Positions 58,701 through 64,000 of a DNA stretch of 64,000 nucleotides are shown piece after piece; position 1 is the stretch's first letter, and every line of letters starts with the position of its first letter. This DNA comes from Armigeres subalbatus. Lineage: Eukaryota; Arthropoda; Insecta; Diptera; Culicidae. The stretch is taken from assembly GCF_024139115.2 (NCBI RefSeq), contig NC_085141.1, forward strand, positions 135,655,822-135,719,821, in the 5' to 3' direction. Under the pieces are notes generated by a model. That model did not search any database and was not told where the DNA came from. It saw only the letters and a list, made by a program, of their open reading frames with translations. A program made the position numbers and the translations under genes.

Positions 58701-59500
58701 AGGGAGGAAATATCAGTGTGTGGTTCTTGTTGCTACTAGAGACCGAGAATACCTCTGCATCTCCACAATTACCACGGGAAGGAAGTTGTGTTAGTTGGGT
58801 GGGGTAATCAGTAACATAGATCGGGATTCACCATGGAAAGTGATGTGACTATGCAACTTCTATTCTACAGTATTAGCATTTCCTTGATTTGTTCAATTGT
58901 TTATCCTTCGCGAGAATAAACAATTAATCGCTCAAAAAGAGCGATTGTTCATTTGAATTTCGGATGAGGCGCCCGCGGCATCATTTCTTCAACGCAAGAA
59001 AAGTGAAAAAAACGGGATTTAAATTGAAAATAAAGTAATAATCACGGCTGTTCAATCAAATTGATAGTAATCGAAAAGCTAATTATGTTATCTCTATTTG
59101 ACGTTAAATAAGGATGTTCAGCCAGACATATTTTGTTAATTTACGTTTATTGTATACGTTGTTTATTTCGCATTACTTTCGCGCGTGTGTTTGTCGCTTG
59201 CCGTGACCAGTATACCGTAATCAGGATCTCACTGGTATTAATCCTGATGTGCCGGTTGGCACTCGTGTTGGGCTTGTGCGCTTTGAGCGGCACACAGTCG
59301 CTTTTCAGTCAATATAAGGTCGTACATGGTGCAATACAAGATGCTGAATTGGAGACGATATAGATACACGATATACATACATGTTGTATGGAGAAGCACC
59401 TATAACGCCTCCACTTCAACAGCCTACTCGACACCATATACTTTCATGTGTTGACTGGGTTTGATAGGGCCTGCCTATAGACACATGCAGCCCCACCACA
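58700..59500. other. No gene recognised
   Basis: A short frame at 59133 has hydrophobic stretches but no recognisable product. Confidence 0.4.
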
Positions 59501-59513
59501 TCCTAGGCAGGCC

Positions 59514-59580
59514 CCCTAACTCGCAGTGGCCATGGGGAGGGGTCATCAAGCCCTTGGACATAGTCCCTGCTGCCCCTATT
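59514..59580 (-). mobile_element. First ~65 bases of the R1-like LINE
   Basis: Matches the 5' extremity of the LINE at 32716-35545 (GGGGCAGCAGGGACT on the minus strand), then leaves it. Only the 5' end is kept, which is unusual for a LINE. Confidence 0.65.
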
Positions 59581-59734
59581 ATTCACCGAACATTAAAATC
59601 AGAACCAAAAACTCGGATTTTACGAATGTTCTAAATCCTACCTGAAACACGTCCGATCACGCACCAATTGTTTACTCACTCGGCCGCGCGAACTATCTGC
59701 TTACTGAGCAGAAACACGACAAAACTGGCACTGA

Positions 59735-59990
59735 CGGCCGCGCAATGCAGAACACAATATTTCGGCAAATCGCGCGATCGTTCTGCTGTCCGAAACAAGA
59801 GCCAACACGCACTGAACTGGTTAACTTTATTACCGGCGCGGCCGCGTAATACAAAACACACAATTTCGGCAACAAGAGCCAACTCGCACTGAACTAATTA
59901 ACTTTATTACCGGCCGCGCAATGCAAAACAAAATTTCGGCAAATCGCGCGATCGTTCTACCGCCCGAAACAAGAGCCAACTCGCACTGAA
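59735..59990. repeat. GC-rich tandem repeat, three units
   Basis: CGGCCGCG starts at 59735, 59839 and 59911. Full units of about 104 bp hold TCGCGCGATCGTTCT and AGAGCCAACWCGCACTGAAC; the middle unit lacks about 32 bases. GC content is far above the surroundings. The adjoining words TATCTGCTTACTGAGCAG recur near 62250 beside a LINE, so this may be a LINE promoter region. Confidence 0.75.
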
Positions 59991-60175
59991 CTCTCAAGGA
60001 CTGAATTTGACAATATCATATTTACTTCGTTACACTCCACTAGAGACGTCTATCCGTGTTCCAAGTCGTGGGTGGGACAAATTAAGGAAATGCAGATTTG
60101 ACCAACAGTTCCGGTGTTGAGAAATCGATGCACATTAATATAATCAATTCTAAATATAAACAAATCATGGGGTCT

Positions 60176-60330
60176 CCAGTACCCTTGTGGGCAAAGGCGT
60201 AGGATTGCCAATCCGGAGATGGCGAGTTCGATTCTCGGTTTGGTTGGAAACTTTCTCGACACCCTGGGCATATCCTGGTGTATCCATTGTACTTGCCACA
60301 CAAGATACAAACTCATGCAATGGCGTGCAT
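60176..60330 (+). mobile_element. tRNA-derived SINE, second family
   Basis: A-box-like GTGGGCAAAGGCGT and B box GAGTTCGATTCTCGG, correctly spaced, followed by a non-tRNA body with TTCTCGACACCCTGGGC. The head differs from the Feilai-type copies. No intact tRNA cloverleaf, so not a tRNA gene. Confidence 0.7.
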
Positions 60331-60439
60331 AGAAAAGCTTTCAATTAAAAACTGAGGAATTGCTAATAGAATACTAAGTTGAAAAGCAGTTCCAGTTGGA
60401 ACTTCGGTGAATCGGCACTAGCTAACCCAGCGTAACTAT

Positions 60440-61060
60440 CACCAAGTCGACAGGGGTTGGTTTCAACGGTGCGTAGATAAGAGCATCGACCACGAGCGGC
60501 ATCCGGTGTCATCCGAAGACGTCGATGAGCAGCTGCACGCCATCCAGGAGGCGCTCTCTCAAGCCCGCGAGCAAGATGTACCAAAAGCCATTCACCAAAG
60601 AGCTATCATCGCATCAACCTTATTTCAGGGTTATCCAAGCTGTTTGAAAGGGCTATTCACAGTCGGTTACTTGAGTCTGCCAAACAACATAACATCTTGC
60701 TCGAGAAACAGTTTGGTTTTCGACGCGGTCAACCAACCGTACACCAACTGACCCGAGTAACCAACGTCCTCAGACGGAACAAACATGTCTCTCACACATC
60801 CGTCATGGCCTTACTCGATGTCAAGAAGGCATTCAACGTGTACAAACTACATCTCTACAATCTTTCCAGCTACTTGGTGGAAATTATCCGCAACTATCTG
60901 TCGGATAGGACATTCAGCGGAGCGAGTTCCAATCCGCATGAAATTATCGCAGGTGTCCCGAAAGGTAGTATCCTCGGGCCCCTGCTTTTCAACCTGTTCA
61001 CTTCCAACATACCAGAACCTCAATAAGGCAGCACTTTTCGTAGATGACACTTTACCCTAG
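60440..61060 (+). pseudogene. Jockey-like LINE reverse transcriptase fragment
   Basis: Reads WFQRCVDKSIDHERHP, then LSKLFERAIHSRLLE, LEKQFGFRRGQPTVHQLTRV, MALLDVKKAFNVYK and GVPKGSILGPLLFNLF. These are reverse transcriptase fingers and palm in order. The catalytic motif A region is shortened after KKAFN, and frame changes lie near 60570-60640. The sequence departs from the family after VDDT near 61050. This is the Jockey pattern; in Aedes, Juan-type elements are the obvious relatives. Confidence 0.8.
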
Positions 61061-61065
61061 ATCGG

Positions 61066-61205
61066 AAGCTGTGAATCGCCTTTTCAAACAGCTTGAATAA
61101 TCCTGAGATAAGGCTGATGGGATGATATTTTTATGGAGAGGAAGGATCCTTCCTAGGCCTCCGGATGGGAGTGGCTTTCGCAGACTTCCTGGACGATGAG
61201 AAGTA
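61066..61205 (-). pseudogene. Jockey-like LINE fragment, opposite strand
   Basis: Minus reading gives YHPISLISGLFKLFEKAIHS, the same reverse transcriptase region present on the + strand at about 60630-60660. The two Jockey pieces are therefore head to head and derive from different copies or a rearranged one. Confidence 0.65.
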
Positions 61206-61221
61206 GCTGAGTCTATCTGCT

Positions 61222-62235
61222 TACTTACTTGATACTTGATGCTACAGCTCTTCGATGAACCTACGCCGAATGGAGTATCCTTCTCCACTGGACTCGATCC
61301 TGGGCCAATCGCTTCCAGTCGCCCTGAACATTGAGCGCCCTCGGGTCCTCTTCAACTGCAAAAAGCCATCGTGTACGCGGCCTTCCACGAAGCCTGCAGC
61401 CTCTTCCGGGTTCTCTACTAAATATTATTTTCGCTTTACGTTCTTCCGGCATACGAACAACGTGACCAGCCCACCGTAGTCTGCCGTGTTGTATAAGCTT
61501 AATAATATCCAGCCCTTTATACGCCTGGTACAATTCGTGATTCATGCGACACCGCCAGATACAGTTCTCCTGTTTACCGCCGAGTACCGCAGCACCTTAC
61601 GCTCAAACACTCCGAAAGCTCTCCGATCAGTCTCCTTTGACGTCCATATCTCATGGCCGTATAAAGAAACCGGAAGAATAAGAATAGTATACAGCGCGAT
61701 TTTTGTTTTCGTTTGCAGACTACTGGACTTAAGCTGGTTACGAAGTCCGTAATAAGCCCTATTTGCAGCTGCAATACGCCTTTTCACCTCGCGGGTAACA
61801 TCATTATCGCACGTCACTAATGTTTCACCATCCAGCACCATTTCGCTACCACCACCACTAATGAACCCACGTTGATTGCCAGCGACCATGTACTTTGTTT
61901 TGCTGGTATTGATCGTGAGTCCAATCCTCGCTGTCTCCCTTGAAAGGCACAAAAGCCTCTTCCACGGCACGGCGATCAATTCCGATAATATCGATATCGT
62001 CCGCAAATCCCAGGAGCAATGTGATAATGGTACCGCTTCTTTGCACACCAGCTCTCCTAATCGCTCCCTCGAGCGCTATATTGAACAGTAGATTCGAGAG
62101 TGCATCACCCAGCTTTAATCCATCTAAGGTAACAAATGACGTCGATATTTCATCCGCAACCCTTACACTGGATTTCGATCCGTCCAACGTTATACGAATT
62201 AGCCGTATCAGTTTCGCCGGAAAACCATGTTCAAG
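61222..62235 (-). pseudogene. RTE-like LINE ORF2, 3' half
   Basis: Minus reading: LDGLKLGDALSNLLFNIALEG, GFADDIDIIGIDRRAVEEAF with the catalytic FADD, NTSKTKYMVAGNQRG, LYGHEIWTSKETDRRAFGVFE, and the C-terminal LRWAGHVVRMPEERKAK with RGRPRTRW. It ends at the ATCAAGT-type tail near 61222. Relative to the copy at 19790 it lacks about 36 bases in the KFEVVEEF region and has a frame change near 61930. Both copies came from the same family. Confidence 0.85.
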
Positions 62236-62259
62236 CCATGTTCAAGTCTATCTGCTTAC

Positions 62260-62640
62260 TGAGCAGAAAAACGACAAAACAGACACTGATAAAAAAAACG
62301 GCGCGAACTATCAAAATCAACCAAACACTTGGAATGTACAAATCATTATCGTTCGACATCGGCAGCAGCGCAAGTGATCTTCGGATGGAAATGCTGCGAA
62401 CATTTATTTGCATGGATGGTGTCTACCACGTTTCAGCAGCAAATCTTCGATTGGCGTCAGAGGCAGTCATGTGAAGTTTCCTTTCAAGATTTTGATCCAG
62501 GTTTCGATTAACTGTTTGTGATTGGAGCGTCAGTAAATATAATCAGAATATTAAAATTTATTATTTTACACTTTACGTAATCCTACGTCCAATTGGTGGT
62601 CGTGTCTTGGATACAACCTTCTTATTTTTTTTAAATCTCG
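62260..62640. other. No gene recognised
   Basis: Starts with words also seen near 59700 (TTACTGAGCAGAAA-ACGAC). Nothing else supportable. Confidence 0.4.
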
Positions 62641-62651
62641 TAGAGTAGAGT

Positions 62652-63760
62652 GGGGCAAGAGTGCGCGTGTGGTAAGAGTACGTTTTCGATTTTTTGAAGT
62701 AATAAAAAAAGATAAACTAGAAGCAATGCATCAGTTTGACAGGTATTCTGGCCAACTATTATCATGTGTAATTGTAAACGATTTGAATAAACAACAAGGG
62801 AGATATGGAGTTAGATAACTTTTTGGTCATTTTGCTAAACATAATTTGATTTCCGCAACTAGTATTTCATTACCATATATACGTTCAATCAGGTGAACAT
62901 TATACCATTTCAATAACCTATTGTATAGAGTACTTTATGGTACAGAACACCAATCCGGTTAGTTTTCCAAGAAGTCAAAACCATTACTTGAATAATTTTT
63001 GGGACTGTGGGGTAAAAGTACGCAGGAACTGGTGGGGCAAGAGTACGCATATGAATCTTCAAGTTATGATGTCAAACCCGTATCTCCGGCCGAAATAAGA
63101 CTTCTTCCAAAGCGTAAAGATCCACAACTAAGAAAAAAGGGATAGAAATCGAAAATTATCACAAGTTTTTAGGATAAGTTGAAGTAATTCTGTGTTAGAA
63201 AGGAATTAGCGAACAAAGCACTGAAGTGAAATAATGAAATTGTATTAGGACTTGTTGTACACCTAATCATAGTACGAAAACACAATTTCATCTAAATGAT
63301 AATTTCATTTAATCAAAAGAAATGTTCATAAATTACGCAACGTTTAGCTGGGATTGGTTGCGAGATATGTGACGATCCATATAATTTTTAGAGGATTCAT
63401 ACAAATAGTGTAAGAAAGGGGGGGGGGATGAGTGATGAAATAGCCAAATTTTACGTTACGTGATTGGTGGACTTTCTTTAATGAAAATGCCTTTGTATAC
63501 GTCACGCGAAACCTGATAAATATTTTTACCTCTGTAGTTTTTTGTATATATAAAAAACAATGGTTGTTCGAATGAAAGTGCCCATTTTTAGGACCCCCTC
63601 CGTAATATATGCTCATTAAACATCAATTAAATGTTATTAACTTTTATTTGTGTTAATATATACTTAAAGCACATGATTGGATAAATGCGTACTCTTACCA
63701 CACCCGATGCGCACTTGTACCCCACCGGTGGGGTAAGAGTGCGTTTTCACTTGTCTTGCA
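62652..63760. mobile_element. Element with GGGGYAAGAGTRCGC iterons
   Basis: AGTGGGGCAAGAGTGCGCG opens the element and GGTAAGAGTACG follows at once. GGGGTAAAAGTACGC and GGGGCAAGAGTACGC sit in the middle near 63010 and 63034. At the right are inverted units (GCGTACTCTTACC, GCGCACTTGTACCCCACC) plus one direct unit. Ends are approximate; the plan matches the element at 55476. No transposase frame. Confidence 0.65.
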
Positions 63761-63852
63761 ATAAGGGCTCTACTAAAACGAATCTCAATAATTTCAATAT
63801 TTTTTCCACTGGGTAACATAAAGGAAGAGTATATGAATCATCGACACTGATT

Positions 63853-64000
63853 TCTCGCTTAACTTTTCAAAAGGACCTAAGTAACATTTTTTTCATGAAT
63901 TAATTTGAATAGCGCAATCAACATAACAACATGACAGCTATTGATTGCGCTATTCAAATCAATTTATGAAAAAAATGTTACTTAGGTCTTTTTGAAAAGT
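63853..64000. mobile_element. Palindromic MITE P1, copy 4, cut by window end
   Basis: TCTCGCTTAACTTTTC...CTTTTTGAAAAGT; the last bases of the right arm lie beyond the window. Confidence 0.85.

Noticed and set aside
60190..60245. tRNA gene candidate
   Set aside because: Only Pol III box spacing is preserved; the sequence runs on into a non-tRNA body, as in a SINE.
1..64000. Integrated RNA-virus sequence, common in Aedes genomes
   Set aside because: I looked for polymerase, nucleoprotein and glycoprotein-like stretches in the open frames and saw none; the only polymerase motifs are those of LINEs and the BEL element.

Overview
The window looks like culicine mosquito chromosomal DNA, most likely an Aedes such as Ae. 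aegypti. This is an inference. It rests on a large AT-rich intron, tRNA-derived SINEs of the Feilai type with an AAG-repeat tail, many TA-flanked foldback MITEs, and broken RTE-, R1- and Jockey-like LINEs plus a BEL/Pao element. No bacterial, plasmid or CRISPR features are present. Almost every long reading frame is a shadow of a repeat.

One host gene is well supported. It encodes a secreted proline/valine/alanine-rich protein: a TATA box near 37.78 kb, first coding exon 37907-38864 (signal peptide, then low-complexity Pro-rich sequence), a phase-1 intron of about 14.6 kb, and a last coding exon at 53485-53627. The two exons join in frame to give 366 residues. The intron is packed with MITEs, a split LINE and a long polypyrimidine element. 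A second host-like remnant is a broken C2H2 zinc-finger gene on the minus strand (about 7.95-9.64 kb), split by a TA-flanked transposon and abutted by a BEL-type gag fragment.

Layout. 0-7.4 kb: foldback elements and a 5.1-kb hAT-like element with an exact 8-bp target duplication, holding a SINE, a short LTR element (GTTTC duplication) and two TA MITEs. 7.4-13.7 kb: gag fragment, zinc-finger pseudogene, TA element and a decayed BEL/Pao pol. 13.8-19.4 kb: foldbacks, a split SINE, a polypyrimidine-cored element and LINE 3' ends. 19.8-36.6 kb: an RTE-like LINE; two copies (A and B) of a second hAT-like family, each with its own 8-bp duplication and each holding R1-like LINE sequence; a third hAT-like element lies between them. 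36.6-53.8 kb: the host gene. 53.8-64 kb: two iteron-bearing elements, a 21-bp-iteron foldback, GC-rich tandem repeats, and Jockey- and RTE-like LINE fragments.

The mobile elements carry no intact transposase or reverse transcriptase, so all appear non-autonomous or dead. The most useful results are structural: exact target duplications, a paralogous empty site, nested insertions that give relative ages, and several element families with regularly spaced internal motifs.
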